Origin: Planctomycetes bacterium MalM25
GTDB lineage: Bacteria > Planctomycetota > Planctomycetia > Pirellulales > Lacipirellulaceae
DNA: 64,000 nt
Direction of reading: 5' to 3'
Assembly: GCA_007745835.1 (NCBI GenBank)
Contig: CP036424.1
Location: 2,193,001-2,257,000, forward strand
Under the pieces are notes generated by a model. The model did no database searches. It was not told the DNA's origin and saw only the letters and a program-made list of their open reading frames with translations. Positions 9,066 to 18,977 of this stretch are shown here, in pieces; within the stretch, counting starts at the first letter, position 1, and the number at the start of each line of letters is the position of its first letter. A program made the position numbers and the translations under genes.

Positions 9066-9322
9066 GGTGGGCCTAGCCTAATGCGCTTCTCTCGGATCGG
9101 TCAGGGCGCCTAGATTCTGTTGACGACTTTCTCCGACCGCTAAAAGCCGACATCTTCTGGGCCTGACGGGGGTTGTTCGTCGAGAAATATCGGGCGAAAG
9201 TGGTTGAATCAACGGCTGACGCCGATTTGGTATATCCTAATCCCCTGTTCGGATCACCTCGGCTTTCGACTCCGATCGGAACGGTCGCTTTCCATCCTTC
9301 CGCCACCTTGGAGCTGCTGTCG

Positions 9323-10783
9323 ATGACCCCTCATAGCGTATCCCGCCGCGGTTTTCTGGCGACTTCCGGCGCCACTGCTGCGCTCGCTTCGACCTCGACC
9401 CTCCAGGCCGCCAGCGCCGGGGCGAACTCGCGCTTGCGGATCGGCTTCATTGGCGTGGGCGGTCGCTGCGACACGCACATCAAGTCGGCCATCAAGCTGC
9501 AGACCGGGCCGGGCACGGTCGAGTGCGCCGCGGTTTGCGACGTTTTCAACCAGTATCGCGATGACAAAGCCGCCTGGATCGAGAAAGAGACCGGCAAGGC
9601 GCCGACCAAGACCGGCGACTACCGCGACATCGTGAACGATCCGTCGATCGACGCGGTCGTCATCGCCACGCCCGACCACTGGCACGCGGTGCAGACGATC
9701 GACGCCCTCAAGGCGGGCAAGCACGTCTACTGCGAGAAGCCGATGACGCACAGCGTCGAGGAGGCGCTCGACGTCTACCGGGCTTGGAAGGCGTCCGGCA
9801 AGGTGATGCAGGTCGGCGTGCAAAGCACCTCGCTGCCCGTGTGGAACCGGATCAACGAAGACATCCGTGCCGGCAAGCTCGGCAAGCTGATGCAGTACCA
9901 GACCGAGTTCTTCCGCAACTCGAACGTGGGGCAGTGGCGTTACTACAACCTCACCCGCGACATGAACCCGTCGAACATCGACTGGGACACCTTCGTCGGC
10001 CACGAGCAGGGTCTCGCACCCAAACAGCCGTTCGACCGCGCCCGCTTCGCACAGTGGCGTTGCTACTGGGACTTCGGCTCGGGCATGTACACCGACCTGT
10101 TCGTGCACCGCACCACCTCGATGCTCAAGGCGACCGGGCTCCGCTGGCCGGGGCGCGTCGTCGGCGGGGGGGGGATCTTCCTGGAGTACGACGGCCGCGA
10201 GGCGCCCGACGTGGCGACTGTGGTCACCGACTTTCACGAGGGCGTGCAAGGCCTCGTCACGGCGACGATGTCCTCCTCGAACGTGCCGATCCAGCAGGTC
10301 ATCCGCGGCCATTTCGGATCGGCCCTGCTCGGCACGGGCGAGGCCTTCACGGGTTACGACTTCGTCGCCGAACGCCCGCAGGTGACGCTCGATTCCTCGA
10401 TCAAGGACGAGCGGGTCGAAGTCGGTGAGGTGAAGGACTCCTCCTTCGCCCACTTCCAGAACTTCACGGACGCGGTCTTTGCCGACACCCCGGAGTCGGT
10501 GAACTGCTCGCCCGAGCTGGGCGCCGCGGCGATGACGGTCGTCAAGCTGGGCGCCAAGAGTTATCGCGAGGGCAAGGTGTACCACTTCAATCCGAAGACG
10601 CTCACCATTTCCGACGGCAACGACGGCTGGGCGAAGGGCTGGGAGAAGATGTCCTACACCGGCGCCGACACGCACCACGTGCCCGGATGGACCGCCGGCG
10701 ACAAGGGGAGCAAACTCGTTCCCCCCAAGTATCAGGAGCTGGCCGGCCCCTGGAGCGACGGCGTCGACCCGGCGGGCGCCTGA
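9323..10783 (+). CDS. Tat-exported Gfo/Idh/MocA family oxidoreductase
   Basis: A 486-residue NAD(P)-dependent oxidoreductase-like protein. The leader has a twin-arginine motif (SRRGFLATSG), so it should be exported folded. The Rossmann nucleotide-binding start is LRIGFIGVGGRCDTH, the conserved EKP motif is YCEKPMTHSV, and a C-terminal alpha/beta domain follows. Planctomycetes encode many such periplasmic paralogues, mostly uncharacterised; sugar or inositol-type substrates are usual for the family. The chosen ATG has GGAG 9 bases upstream; the frame is open 50 codons further but those codons do not fit a leader. A strong stem-loop follows the gene, so it is probably monocistronic. Confidence 0.9.
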   Translation: MTPHSVSRRGFLATSGATAALASTSTLQAASAGANSRLRIGFIGVGGRCDTHIKSAIKLQTGPGTVECAAVCDVFNQYRDDKAAWIEKETGKAPTKTGDYRDIVNDPSIDAVVIATPDHWHAVQTIDALKAGKHVYCEKPMTHSVEEALDVYRAWKASGKVMQVGVQSTSLPVWNRINEDIRAGKLGKLMQYQTEFFRNSNVGQWRYYNLTRDMNPSNIDWDTFVGHEQGLAPKQPFDRARFAQWRCYWDFGSGMYTDLFVHRTTSMLKATGLRWPGRVVGGGGIFLEYDGREAPDVATVVTDFHEGVQGLVTATMSSSNVPIQQVIRGHFGSALLGTGEAFTGYDFVAERPQVTLDSSIKDERVEVGEVKDSSFAHFQNFTDAVFADTPESVNCSPELGAAAMTVVKLGAKSYREGKVYHFNPKTLTISDGNDGWAKGWEKMSYTGADTHHVPGWTAGDKGSKLVPPKYQELAGPWSDGVDPAGA

Positions 10784-10808
10784 GGACCGGAAATCGGATC
10801 CAAACGCC

Positions 10809-10841
10809 ACGGCCCGGCGGTCCGCGTGACCGCCGGGCCGT
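10809..10841 (+). terminator. 14-bp perfect stem-loop with TTT
   Basis: ACGGCCCGGCGGTC pairs perfectly with GACCGCCGGGCCGT around a 5-base loop and runs into TTT. It starts 25 bases after the oxidoreductase stop and is a good intrinsic terminator candidate. Confidence 0.75.
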
Positions 10842-10931
10842 TTACGTGCGGCGTGTCACTGGGCGGGGCGGCGTGATGCGCTACAATCGGGCTAATCCCG
10901 CCCGACGCCCCACCACACGCCCCCACCGCCG

Positions 10932-12389
10932 ATGTCGTTCGACGCAACTCCCCGCCCCAAGACCCTCGCCGAGCTGCGCAACTGCGGCTGGCGGAGCAAG
11001 ACGGTCAAGCAAGAGGTCCACGACAACTTCCTCCGCAAGCTCAGCGCGGGCGAGGAGTTGTTCCCGGGCATCGTCGGTTACGACGAGACCGTCATCCCCG
11101 AGCTCAACATCGCGCTGCTCGCTCAGCACGACTTGCTGTTCCTCGGGGAGAAGGGGCAGGCAAAGAGCCGGCTTATGCGGCGGCTGGTCGACTTCCTTGA
11201 CGAAGCGATCCCGTACCTCGACGACCGCAAGATCCCGCTGCACGACGACCCGTACCATCCGATCACCTCGCGCGGCCGGATGCTCGTGAACGGCACGCCC
11301 GCCGACGAGGTCCCGATCGCCTGGTGGCGCCGCGAGGACCGCTACGCAGAACGCCTCGCCCCCGGCACGAAGTTCGCCGACCTGATCGGCGAGATCGACC
11401 CGGCGATGCTCGCCGCGGGCGTCAGCATGGGCGCCGAGGAGGCGCTCCACTTCGGCCTCATCCCGCGGATGCACCGCGGGCTGTTCGCGATGAATGAACT
11501 GCCCGAGCTCGACGAGCTGGTCCAGGTCGGCCTCTTCAACATCCTCGAAGAGCGCGACGTGCAGATCCGCGGCTACCCCGTGAAGTTCGACATCGACGTG
11601 ATGATCCTCTTCAGCGCCAACCCGGCGACTTACAACCGCTCGGGCAAGGTGATCCCGCAGCTCAAGGACCGCATCGGGTCGCTGATCCACACCCACTACC
11701 CGCTCGATCGTAGCCAGGGGGTTGAGATCCTTGAGCAAGAGGTGGATCCCAAGGCGGAAGGGGGCGAGGGGAAGGCGGGTAACTCTGGCTCGGATGAGCA
11801 GCCTTCGGTCGTCGTTCCCTACTTCATGAAAGAGCTGATCGAGGAGATCAGCCGCGCGGCGCGCGAATCGAAGTACGTCGATCACGACTCGGGCGTGTCG
11901 GCGCGGTTGTCGCTGGCGAACTACCGGACGATGCTCGCTTCGGCGCGGCACCGGGCGGCGGTGCTCGGCGAGCCGACCGCGGCGCCCCGGATCAGCGATC
12001 TGGGGCACCTCTACGCCAGCTCGCTGGGCAAGCTCGAGCTCGACCTGATGGGCTCGCACCAGATGAACGAGCGCCAGGTGCTCGACGCCGTCGTCGCCCA
12101 GGCGATCGCCACCGTGTTCGACGAGTACGTCGATGAGCACGGCCTCGCCGAGATCGCCGAGGTCTTCTCGCAGGGCGTGCGGATCGAGGTCGGCGACATG
12201 CTCCCCTCGTCGCACTACGCCGAACTGCTGCAACGCGTGCCGCCCGCCTGGGACAAGGCGTTCGAGGTGAACGCCTCGGAGAACCCGGCGGTGCGGGCGA
12301 GCTGCGTCGAGTTCGTTCTCGCGGGCCTCTACGCGACCGACCGGATCAGCCGCAGTCAGCAGCACGGGCGGATTGTTTACGAAACTTGA
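10932..12389 (+). CDS. AAA+ ATPase, magnesium-chelatase ChlI / MoxR type
   Basis: A 485-residue AAA+ protein. The nucleotide site is [13 protein letters not shown] (a P-loop variant of the ChlI/MoxR group), preceded by [11 protein letters not shown]. The conserved blocks [14 protein letters not shown] (Walker B region) and [15 protein letters not shown] (sensor 1) follow, then [16 protein letters not shown]-terminal helical part contains [13 protein letters not shown]. Such ATPases normally pair with a VWA-domain protein to remodel a target complex, but none lies adjacent; the next gene, 28 bases on, is a nitroreductase. Its role as a chelatase or chaperone motor is therefore unassigned. The protein is presumably cytosolic. 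Confidence 0.85.
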   Translation: MSFDATPRPKTLAELRNCGWRSKTVKQEVHDNFLRKLSAGEELFPGIVGYDETVIPELNIALLAQHDLLFLGEKGQAKSRLMRRLVDFLDEAIPYLDDRKIPLHDDPYHPITSRGRMLVNGTPADEVPIAWWRREDRYAERLAPGTKFADLIGEIDPAMLAAGVSMGAEEALHFGLIPRMHRGLFAMNELPELDELVQVGLFNILEERDVQIRGYPVKFDIDVMILFSANPATYNRSGKVIPQLKDRIGSLIHTHYPLDRSQGVEILEQEVDPKAEGGEGKAGNSGSDEQPSVVVPYFMKELIEEISRAARESKYVDHDSGVSARLSLANYRTMLASARHRAAVLGEPTAAPRISDLGHLYASSLGKLELDLMGSHQMNERQVLDAVVAQAIATVFDEYVDEHGLAEIAEVFSQGVRIEVGDMLPSSHYAELLQRVPPAWDKAFEVNASENPAVRASCVEFVLAGLYATDRISRSQQHGRIVYET

Positions 12390-12417
12390 TCACCACCACG
12401 CACACGAGGACCTACGC

Positions 12418-13038
12418 ATGGACACCTTCACTGCGATCCAAGAACGCCGCGCCGTCAAGCATTACGACCCGGCGTTCGAGATGCCCGAGGCGGACGTCGA
12501 GCGGCTGCTCGACCACGCTCTCCTCTCGCCGACCTCGTTCAACATCCAGAACTGGCGGTTCGTCGTCGTCCGGGACGCGGAGCAGAAGAAGAAGCTCCGG
12601 GCGGCGGCCTGGGACCAGGCGCAGGTGACCGACGCGAACCTCGCCATCGTGATCTGCGGTGACTCCAAAGCGTGGGCGAAGGAGCCGGGGCGGTACTGGC
12701 GGAACGCCCCCGAGGCGACGCAAGAGATGCTCGTGCCGATGATCGGCCAGTTCTACACGAACTCGGGCGAGCAGGTGCAGCACGACGAGGTGATGCGCTC
12801 AGCGGGCATCGCGGGCCAAACGATCATGCTCGCCGCCAAGGCGATGGGGTACGACTCCTGCCCGATGATCGGCTTCGACCCGCAGCAAGTCGGCGAGTTG
12901 ATCGGTCTGCCCGAGGGGCACGCGATCGGCTTCCTCGTCGTCGTCGGCAAGGGGTTGAAGCCGGCCCACCCGCGTGGCGGGCAGCTCGATAAATCGGAGG
13001 TGATCTTTACCGACCGTTATCCGGCCGAAGCGACATGA
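12418..13038 (+). CDS. nitroreductase family protein
   Basis: A 206-residue FMN-dependent nitroreductase-fold protein. The start IQERRAVKHYDPAFEM and the block LLSPTSFNIQNWRFVVV form the FMN phosphate and isoalloxazine contacts of the family. The central AGQTIMLAAKAMGYDSCP and late VVVGKG match the usual order. Members reduce nitro compounds, quinones or enals with NAD(P)H as cytosolic homodimers; the physiological substrate is unknown. The upstream CGAGGA and position make this ATG the likely start. It may share a transcript with the AAA+ gene 28 bases upstream. Confidence 0.9.
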   Translation: MDTFTAIQERRAVKHYDPAFEMPEADVERLLDHALLSPTSFNIQNWRFVVVRDAEQKKKLRAAAWDQAQVTDANLAIVICGDSKAWAKEPGRYWRNAPEATQEMLVPMIGQFYTNSGEQVQHDEVMRSAGIAGQTIMLAAKAMGYDSCPMIGFDPQQVGELIGLPEGHAIGFLVVVGKGLKPAHPRGGQLDKSEVIFTDRYPAEAT

Positions 13039-13195
13039 GTAGAGTGGCGTCGACGATCGCGGGCAGCCGCTGCATCCGTCAGACGCGTTGCGAACGGCCC
13101 TGGAAAAGCAGGGGGACCCGGACCTGGTTTGACCCGGTCGGGGCCCGCTCGCTAGGGTTGTAGGGTACGAACCGCCCCCCTCCGCGCGCTCCCGC

Positions 13196-15553
13196 ATGCC
13201 GGCGATTCAACGACTTCTCCTGTCTCTTGCCTACCCGCTTGTGTGCCTCGCACTCGGCGCCACCGTTGCGCTGGCCTCCGATGCGCTGGCCTCCGATGGC
13301 CCGAGCGGGGCTGCGCTTTACTCACAGCACTGCGCCGATTGCCATGGCGCTCAGGGGCAGGGGACCGACTACCACCGTCCGACCCTGACCGGCGACCTGC
13401 CGGTCCGTGAGCTGACGCGCGTCATCACCGAGACGATGCCCGAGGGCGAGCCCGAGGCGTGTGTCGGCGCCGAGGCGGAGGCGATCGCGCGCTACGTCCA
13501 CGGCGCGTTCTACTCGCCGCTGGCGCAGGCACGCATCCGGCCGCCACGCCGCGAGCTCTCACGGCTGACCGTGCGTCAGCTCCAGCAGTCTTACGCCGAT
13601 CTGCTGAGCGATTTCAGCCGGCGGTACACGCCGGGCGAAGAGCGTGGCTTGAAGTCCCGGTTCCAAACCAAGGTGAACGTTGGGGCGGTCGGTCCACGCC
13701 AAGAACTCGATTTGCCACGCATCGATTTCTTGTTGTCCGAGATCGAGGATCTGCCCGATAGCTACCGCTATCCCAAAGAGGCAGAGGAAGGGCGGCGTGG
13801 CAACAAACGGCTCGATGTTTACGTCGATGTCTGGGGCGGGCTGATCGCCCCCAAGACCGGCGACTATCAGTTCTCGGTCGAGTCGGACGCCGCGGTCCAG
13901 CTCACGATCAACGACACGCCGGTCATCGACGTTAAGATCCGCTCCGCCGGCGACCCGATCTTGCGAGGCAACCTGCGACTGATCGGGGGCCGCGCTTACT
14001 CGCTCCGGCTCAACTCTTCTCGGGTGCGATCCGAAGATCTCCGCCTTGCGCTGCGTTGGCGTCCGCCGGGCGGCATCGAGGAGGTGATCCCCAACCGGTA
14101 CTTGTTGCCCGAGGTCGGCCCGTACGTCCACGCGACCACCGTCAAGTTCCCGCCCGATGATCGCAGCGTCGGCTACATGCGGGGCGCGAACGTCTCGGCC
14201 GACTGGGACGAGGCCTCAACCGCCGCGGCGCTCGAGTTCGCCGAAGCGGTCCTTGAGGACCTGCCCCGCCTGGCGAGGCGTCCCGGTGGGGAGAAGATCG
14301 AGTCGGCCGATTCGATCACTCCCGCGCAGGCGATCGACTTCTGCGAGCGTTTCGCGGCGGTCGCCTTCCGCCGGCCGCCTACGCCCGAGGAGAAAGCCGT
14401 TCTGATCGAGCGATGCTTCCAGCAGGGCCCCGACACACCGACCACGGCGGAGTCGATCGAGTTGGCGTTGCTCTCGATCCTGAAGAGCCCCCGCTTCCTG
14501 TACCCCGAGGCCTCGCTCGCGCTCGCCTCGCCCGACCTGCACGACGACTACGCGATCGCGACCCGGCTCGCCTTGGGGCTGTGGGATTCGCTGCCGGATA
14601 CGCGTCTTCGCAAGTCGGCCGAGCGCGGCCATTTGAGCCAGGAGAACCAAGTTCGTCAGCGGGCCGAGCGGATGCTGCTAGACCAGCGGACGCGATCCAA
14701 GTTGAGCGAGTTCTTCGAGCACTGGCTGCGGCTCGATCACGCGGGGAAGCTGTCGCGCGACCCGGCCCGCTTCCCCGATTTCAACGACCGCATCGCCGCC
14801 GATATGCGGGCTTCGCTCGAGATGCTGCTCGACGAGGTCGTCTGGCGGGGGAGCGGGGATCTTCGCGAGCTCTTCCTGTCCGAGGAGTTGTTCGTCAACA
14901 AGCGGCTCGCTGACTTTCTCGGTCTCGAGTTCGGCGGGGACGAACCCGAACGGTTCGTCCGATCTCGGGCCGAGACACGCGAGCGGGCGGGCGTCGTCTC
15001 GCACCCGTTCATCGTCACGGCGTTCTCGTACTACCGCGACACCTCGCCGATCCACCGGGGCGTGTTCCTCGCACGCAACGTGCTGGGCCGGTCGCTCCGC
15101 CCGCCCCCCGAGGCGGTCGCGCCGCTGGCGCCCGAGCTGGCGCCCGACATGACGACCCGCGAGCGCGTCGCCGCGCAAACAAGCCCCGGCGCGTGCCAGG
15201 CGTGCCACGTGCTGATCAACGACCTCGGGTTCACGCTGGAGAACTTCGACGCGGTCGGCCGCTACCGCGAGCGCGAGATCGGACGGCCGATCGACGCCAC
15301 CGGCGGCTACATCGCCACCGACGGCGGCACGGTCCGGCTTGCCGGCTCGCACGACTTGGCACGGTTCCTCGCCGATTCGGAGGACGTGCACCGGTCTTTC
15401 GTGACCCAGCTCTTCGAGCACGTGACCAAGCAGCCGATCCTGGCGTACGGCGTTGAGACCCGCGAGCGCCTGCTTGAGGGGTTCCGCGAGAGCGACTTCA
15501 ACATCCGCGAACTGCTGGTCGAGATCGCGGTGGTCTCGGCGCGAGCCAACTAG
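13196..15553 (+). CDS. DUF1592/DUF1588/DUF1585 protein with heme c and PA14 domains
   Basis: A 785-residue exported multidomain protein typical of planctomycetes. Order: signal peptide (to about 28); a cytochrome c-like domain with CADCHG (heme Cys46, Cys49, His50); a linker; a PA14-like beta domain around 200-315 ([19 protein letters not shown]); then DUF1592, DUF1588 ([20 protein letters not shown]) and DUF1585 domains, the last including [19 protein letters not shown]. The second CXXCH belongs to DUF1588 and may also bind heme. The function is unknown; surface electron transfer and carbohydrate binding are suggested by the domains only. A DUF1552 gene follows after 19 bases, the usual partner. 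The signal peptide contains a 15-bp tandem duplication. Confidence 0.92.
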   Translation: MPAIQRLLLSLAYPLVCLALGATVALASDALASDGPSGAALYSQHCADCHGAQGQGTDYHRPTLTGDLPVRELTRVITETMPEGEPEACVGAEAEAIARYVHGAFYSPLAQARIRPPRRELSRLTVRQLQQSYADLLSDFSRRYTPGEERGLKSRFQTKVNVGAVGPRQELDLPRIDFLLSEIEDLPDSYRYPKEAEEGRRGNKRLDVYVDVWGGLIAPKTGDYQFSVESDAAVQLTINDTPVIDVKIRSAGDPILRGNLRLIGGRAYSLRLNSSRVRSEDLRLALRWRPPGGIEEVIPNRYLLPEVGPYVHATTVKFPPDDRSVGYMRGANVSADWDEASTAAALEFAEAVLEDLPRLARRPGGEKIESADSITPAQAIDFCERFAAVAFRRPPTPEEKAVLIERCFQQGPDTPTTAESIELALLSILKSPRFLYPEASLALASPDLHDDYAIATRLALGLWDSLPDTRLRKSAERGHLSQENQVRQRAERMLLDQRTRSKLSEFFEHWLRLDHAGKLSRDPARFPDFNDRIAADMRASLEMLLDEVVWRGSGDLRELFLSEELFVNKRLADFLGLEFGGDEPERFVRSRAETRERAGVVSHPFIVTAFSYYRDTSPIHRGVFLARNVLGRSLRPPPEAVAPLAPELAPDMTTRERVAAQTSPGACQACHVLINDLGFTLENFDAVGRYREREIGRPIDATGGYIATDGGTVRLAGSHDLARFLADSEDVHRSFVTQLFEHVTKQPILAYGVETRERLLEGFRESDFNIRELLVEIAVVSARAN

Positions 15554-15572
15554 TTCCCACGAAGGCGAACCG

Positions 15573-16910
15573 ATGACTCCCTCACGCCGCGACTTCCTGC
15601 GTGCCGCGGGCCTCAGCCCGGCGCTCGCGCCGTTCCTCAGCAACCTGCCCGCCTTCGCCGGCGCCGCCGAGCCCCCGCTCGCGAAGCAGCGTCTGGTGAT
15701 CGTGTTCAGCCCCAACGGGGTGATCCCACAGAACTTCTGGCCCGAGCCGACCGACGATAAGAACCCCCTGAAGCTCACGCCGATCCTCGAGCCCTTCGAG
15801 CCCTTCCGCGATCGGGTGCTCACGCTCCACGGCGTGAGTGACAAGGTCCGCGGAGACGGCGACAACCACATGCGCGGGATGGGCTGCTTGCTGACGGGCA
15901 TCGAACTCTTCCCCGGCAACTTGCAGGGGGGCAGCCACACGCCCGCCGGTTGGTCGAGTGGCAGATCGATCGATCAGGCGATCCGAGCCCATCTTCAGGC
16001 CGACGCGAAGACCCGCACCCGTTTCGGGTCGCTCGAGTTCGGCGTGGTGGTTCCCGACCGGGCCGACACGTGGACGCGCATGGTCTACGCGGGACCGAAC
16101 AAGCCGGTCGCGCCGATCGATGACCCGTACCAGATGTTCGCCAAACTGTACGGCGACCGCCGCAACCGGCAGAAGCTGGCCAGCGTGCTCGATACGATCC
16201 GCGACGACTTCCGCCGGGTCGCCGACCTCGTTGGCGAAGAAGACCGCCGGCTACTGGACGAGCACGCCGGCTTCGTCCGCTCCATGGAGCAACAGCTCGC
16301 GACCGAAGCCGAGAGCGAGCCTCTCGACCACGCCGTGCCCGAGCTGGAGCCCGGCGCACGCGACACGAACGAGCACATGCCGCGGATCAGCCGCATGCAG
16401 ATCGAGTTGCTCACCCACGCGCTGGCGGCCGACTTCACCCGGGTGGCGACGCTCCAGTTCACCAACTCGGTCGGCGGCGCCCGCATGTCGTGGCTCGGCA
16501 TCGAAGAGAGCCATCACGAGCTGTCACACCGACCCGATTCGGACACCGACGCGGTCGAGAAGCTCACTCGGATCAACCGCTGGTACGCCAGCGAGATCGC
16601 GCACCTCGCCCAACGGCTCGCCGACACGCCCGAGCCGGGGGGCGACGGTTCGGTGCTCGACAACACCCTGATCCTTTGGACCAACGAGCTGGGCAAGGGC
16701 AACAGCCACACGCTCGATAACACGCCCTTCGTGCTGCTGGGGGGCCAGGGGGGCCAGACTTGGGGTCTGCAGGGGGGCCGCGCCCTCGAAATGGGCGATG
16801 TCCCTCACAACCGCCTGCTGCTGTGGCTCGCCACCGCCTACGGGCTCGACGTGGACAGCTTCGGCAAGCCCGAGTTCTGCGACGACGGCCCGCTGACTGG
16901 GCTCGCCTAG
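15573..16910 (+). CDS. DUF1552 protein, exported
   Basis: A 445-residue DUF1552 protein, usually found beside DUF1592 proteins. It starts with a Tat-like leader ([10 protein letters not shown]) then [20 protein letters not shown]. The fold is thought to be related to the alkaline phosphatase-like DUF1501 group, with conserved [15 protein letters not shown] and ESHHELSH blocks that could bind metal. The reaction is unknown. It is translationally close to the preceding DUF1592 gene, so the two products are expected to work together in the periplasm. An earlier in-frame start would overlap that gene by 100 bases and lacks a leader. Confidence 0.9.
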   Translation: MTPSRRDFLRAAGLSPALAPFLSNLPAFAGAAEPPLAKQRLVIVFSPNGVIPQNFWPEPTDDKNPLKLTPILEPFEPFRDRVLTLHGVSDKVRGDGDNHMRGMGCLLTGIELFPGNLQGGSHTPAGWSSGRSIDQAIRAHLQADAKTRTRFGSLEFGVVVPDRADTWTRMVYAGPNKPVAPIDDPYQMFAKLYGDRRNRQKLASVLDTIRDDFRRVADLVGEEDRRLLDEHAGFVRSMEQQLATEAESEPLDHAVPELEPGARDTNEHMPRISRMQIELLTHALAADFTRVATLQFTNSVGGARMSWLGIEESHHELSHRPDSDTDAVEKLTRINRWYASEIAHLAQRLADTPEPGGDGSVLDNTLILWTNELGKGNSHTLDNTPFVLLGGQGGQTWGLQGGRALEMGDVPHNRLLLWLATAYGLDVDSFGKPEFCDDGPLTGLA

Positions 16911-16992
16911 CTTGACGTAGCCCGCGTAGCGGGGAGACTCGGGGCACGCGGCGGGCAGCCGCGACACCGGATCCCGAACCCCATGAGCCGTT

Positions 16993-18666
16993 ATGCGCAC
17001 GCCGAGCGTCCCGCTGCGATGCCTCCTCGCCTGGAGCCTCCTGCTGTCGTCCCTCGCCTCGGCGCGGGCGGCCGAGCCGTCGGCGGTCGAGTACCTCACG
17101 CCCCGCAGCGTGGCGGCGGTGACCGTCCGCCCCGCGGCGATGGCCGGTGTGGAGGCCCTGCGGCACCTGCCGGTCGAGATCGCCGACGCCGCGTTGCAGA
17201 AGCACCTCGGGCTGCCTCTCGCCGCGATCCAGAGGCTGACCGTCGTCGCCGAACCGCCCGCGGGGATCGCGCCGCAGTACGCGGTGGTGCTGAGCGCCTC
17301 GCAGCCGATCGACCTCAATCGCCTGGACCCGAAGCTGGTCGAGCACACCACGCCGAGCGAGTTGGAGGGCCGTCCCTTCTTGGAGAGCCAGGTGCAGTTT
17401 GCGCCGAGCCTCTGCCTGCTGAACGACCAGACCCTCGCCGCGGGATCGAAGGCCTTCATCAAGCGGCTGATCAAGCGGGACGAGGCGGCCGAGCCGAGCA
17501 AGCTGGCCCGCGCCATGCAAGCGAAGGGGGGCGAGGCGAATCACCTGCACGCCGCGGTGATGCTCGACCCGCTCAAGCCGCTCATCCAGCTGGGCCTCGC
17601 TCAGGCGATGCAGGAGGTTCCGCCGGAGGCCCACAAGTACTTCCAAGCGATCGACCTGATCCAGGGCGCCGTGCTGACGGCCGACCTGACGTTCGAGCGC
17701 GACTCGTCGCTGACCGTCTACGCGAACAACGCCTCGGACGGGGCTCGGCTCCAAGGGCTGATCCAGCAGGGGATCGCCGAGATAAGGCTCAAGGGCTTCG
17801 ATGAGAACCCCGATTACCAGAAACTCGCGGCGAGCAGCGACCCGGTCGCGCAAGCAACCGCCCGGTACATGGACCGCATATACCAACACCAAGTCACCAC
17901 CCTCTCGCCCCGCCGCGAGGGCGACAAGGCGTTTGTCCTCGGCGAGATCGCGGCGGGCGAGGGCCCAGACGCTCAAATGCAGATCGCCATCATCGGAATC
18001 CTGGTCGCCCTACTGCTGCCAGCGGTGCAAGCCGCGCGAGAAGCGGCGCGGCGGAACCAGTCGCTGAACAACGTCAAGCAGATCCTGCTGGCGTTCCACA
18101 ACCATCACGATGTGAACAGCGCATTCCCGGCCCAAGCGATCTGCGCGGACGACGGAACCCCGCTCTTGAGCTGGCGGGTCGCGATCTTGCCATTCATCGC
18201 AGAGGACGAACTCTACCAGAAGTTCAACCTTGACGAGCCCTGGGACAGCCCCAACAACCTGCCGCTGATTGCGGAGATGCCCCTGATGTACCTTGACCCG
18301 TCTTCTCCTAGCCTGGAGGAGGCGGCGGGCAAGACGCATTACCTTGGAGTGGTCGGACCCGACGCCGTCTTCACGGGGGGGCCAGAAGGGATCGCATTCC
18401 GCCAGATTTCCGACGGAACCTCGAAGACCCTGATGCTGGTCCAGGTCGATGATGACCACGCCGTCGAGTGGACCAAGCCGCAGGACTACGATGCGGTCGC
18501 GAACGCCGCCAACCCGGTTGGCGGCATCGGTTCGTTTCACCCGGGGGTCTTCTTGGCGGGCTTCGCCGATGGCCATTCGAGCGCCATCTCAATCGACACC
18601 GCGGTCGAGGTGCTCAACGCCTTCATGACGCGCAACGGCCGTGAAGCGATCGACTCACCCTACTAA
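16993..18666 (+). CDS. DUF1559 domain fused behind a large exported domain
   Basis: A 557-residue fusion. It begins with an ordinary signal peptide (cleavage near ARAAE), then a roughly 300-residue domain I do not recognise (conserved-looking AVTVRPAAM and [10 protein letters not shown]). At about 330-355 it has the core of the DUF1559 pilin-like helix, [20 protein letters not shown], followed by a normal DUF1559 domain with [19 protein letters not shown] and [14 protein letters not shown] and a final [13 protein letters not shown]. The prepilin cleavage motif FTLVE is absent, so the helix is internal and would span a membrane or pack rather than be processed. The start is 82 bases after the DUF1552 gene. 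The stop overlaps a convergent small gene by 4 bases. Function unknown. Confidence 0.85.
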   Translation: MRTPSVPLRCLLAWSLLLSSLASARAAEPSAVEYLTPRSVAAVTVRPAAMAGVEALRHLPVEIADAALQKHLGLPLAAIQRLTVVAEPPAGIAPQYAVVLSASQPIDLNRLDPKLVEHTTPSELEGRPFLESQVQFAPSLCLLNDQTLAAGSKAFIKRLIKRDEAAEPSKLARAMQAKGGEANHLHAAVMLDPLKPLIQLGLAQAMQEVPPEAHKYFQAIDLIQGAVLTADLTFERDSSLTVYANNASDGARLQGLIQQGIAEIRLKGFDENPDYQKLAASSDPVAQATARYMDRIYQHQVTTLSPRREGDKAFVLGEIAAGEGPDAQMQIAIIGILVALLLPAVQAAREAARRNQSLNNVKQILLAFHNHHDVNSAFPAQAICADDGTPLLSWRVAILPFIAEDELYQKFNLDEPWDSPNNLPLIAEMPLMYLDPSSPSLEEAAGKTHYLGVVGPDAVFTGGPEGIAFRQISDGTSKTLMLVQVDDDHAVEWTKPQDYDAVANAANPVGGIGSFHPGVFLAGFADGHSSAISIDTAVEVLNAFMTRNGREAIDSPY

Positions 18667-18860
18667 CGCGGCAAGGCCGCCTTGGCGAGGGCCGGCCGGC
18701 TCACACCGATCGCTTCCGCGAGCCGGTTCTGCATCTGGAACGCCTCGACGCGGCGTTGGCGGCGCTGGCGGTTGGTCCACTCCTGGCGGACCTCGTCGCA
18801 GGCTTGGCGGAGCCGGCGTTGGGCGACCTTGGCGGCCTTCTTCGTGGCGGTGAGGGGCAT
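18663..18860 (-). CDS. small basic helical protein
   Basis: A 65-residue, strongly basic, probably all-helical protein ([16 protein letters not shown], later [17 protein letters not shown]). The second half resembles half of a helix-turn-helix but is too short to assign. AAGGAG lies 8 bases before the ATG on the minus strand, which supports translation. It lies downstream of trpD on the same strand with a 117-base gap and overlaps the end of the convergent DUF1559 fusion gene by 4 bases. A nucleic-acid-binding role is only suggested by charge. Confidence 0.6.
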   Translation of the reverse strand: MPLTATKKAAKVAQRRLRQACDEVRQEWTNRQRRQRRVEAFQMQNRLAEAIGVSRPALAKAALPR

Positions 18861-18977
18861 CTCGCTTCTCCTTTGCCTATGCCGCTGTGGCGCGGCGGTT
18901 GGTTCCGGAGTCTGATACGCCGCGTCGGCGGGCCGAGTTCACAAAAACGGCCCGTGATAACTGTCGACAATCGGCGA

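Noticed and set aside
9205-9240. TTGAAT and TATATC as a promoter for the oxidoreductase gene
   Set aside because: Spacing is about 21 bases, too long for a sigma-70 promoter, and no second support exists.
18929-18954. CGGGCC/GGCCCG stem after trpD as a terminator
   Set aside because: The loop is 14 bases and no T-run follows on the minus strand.
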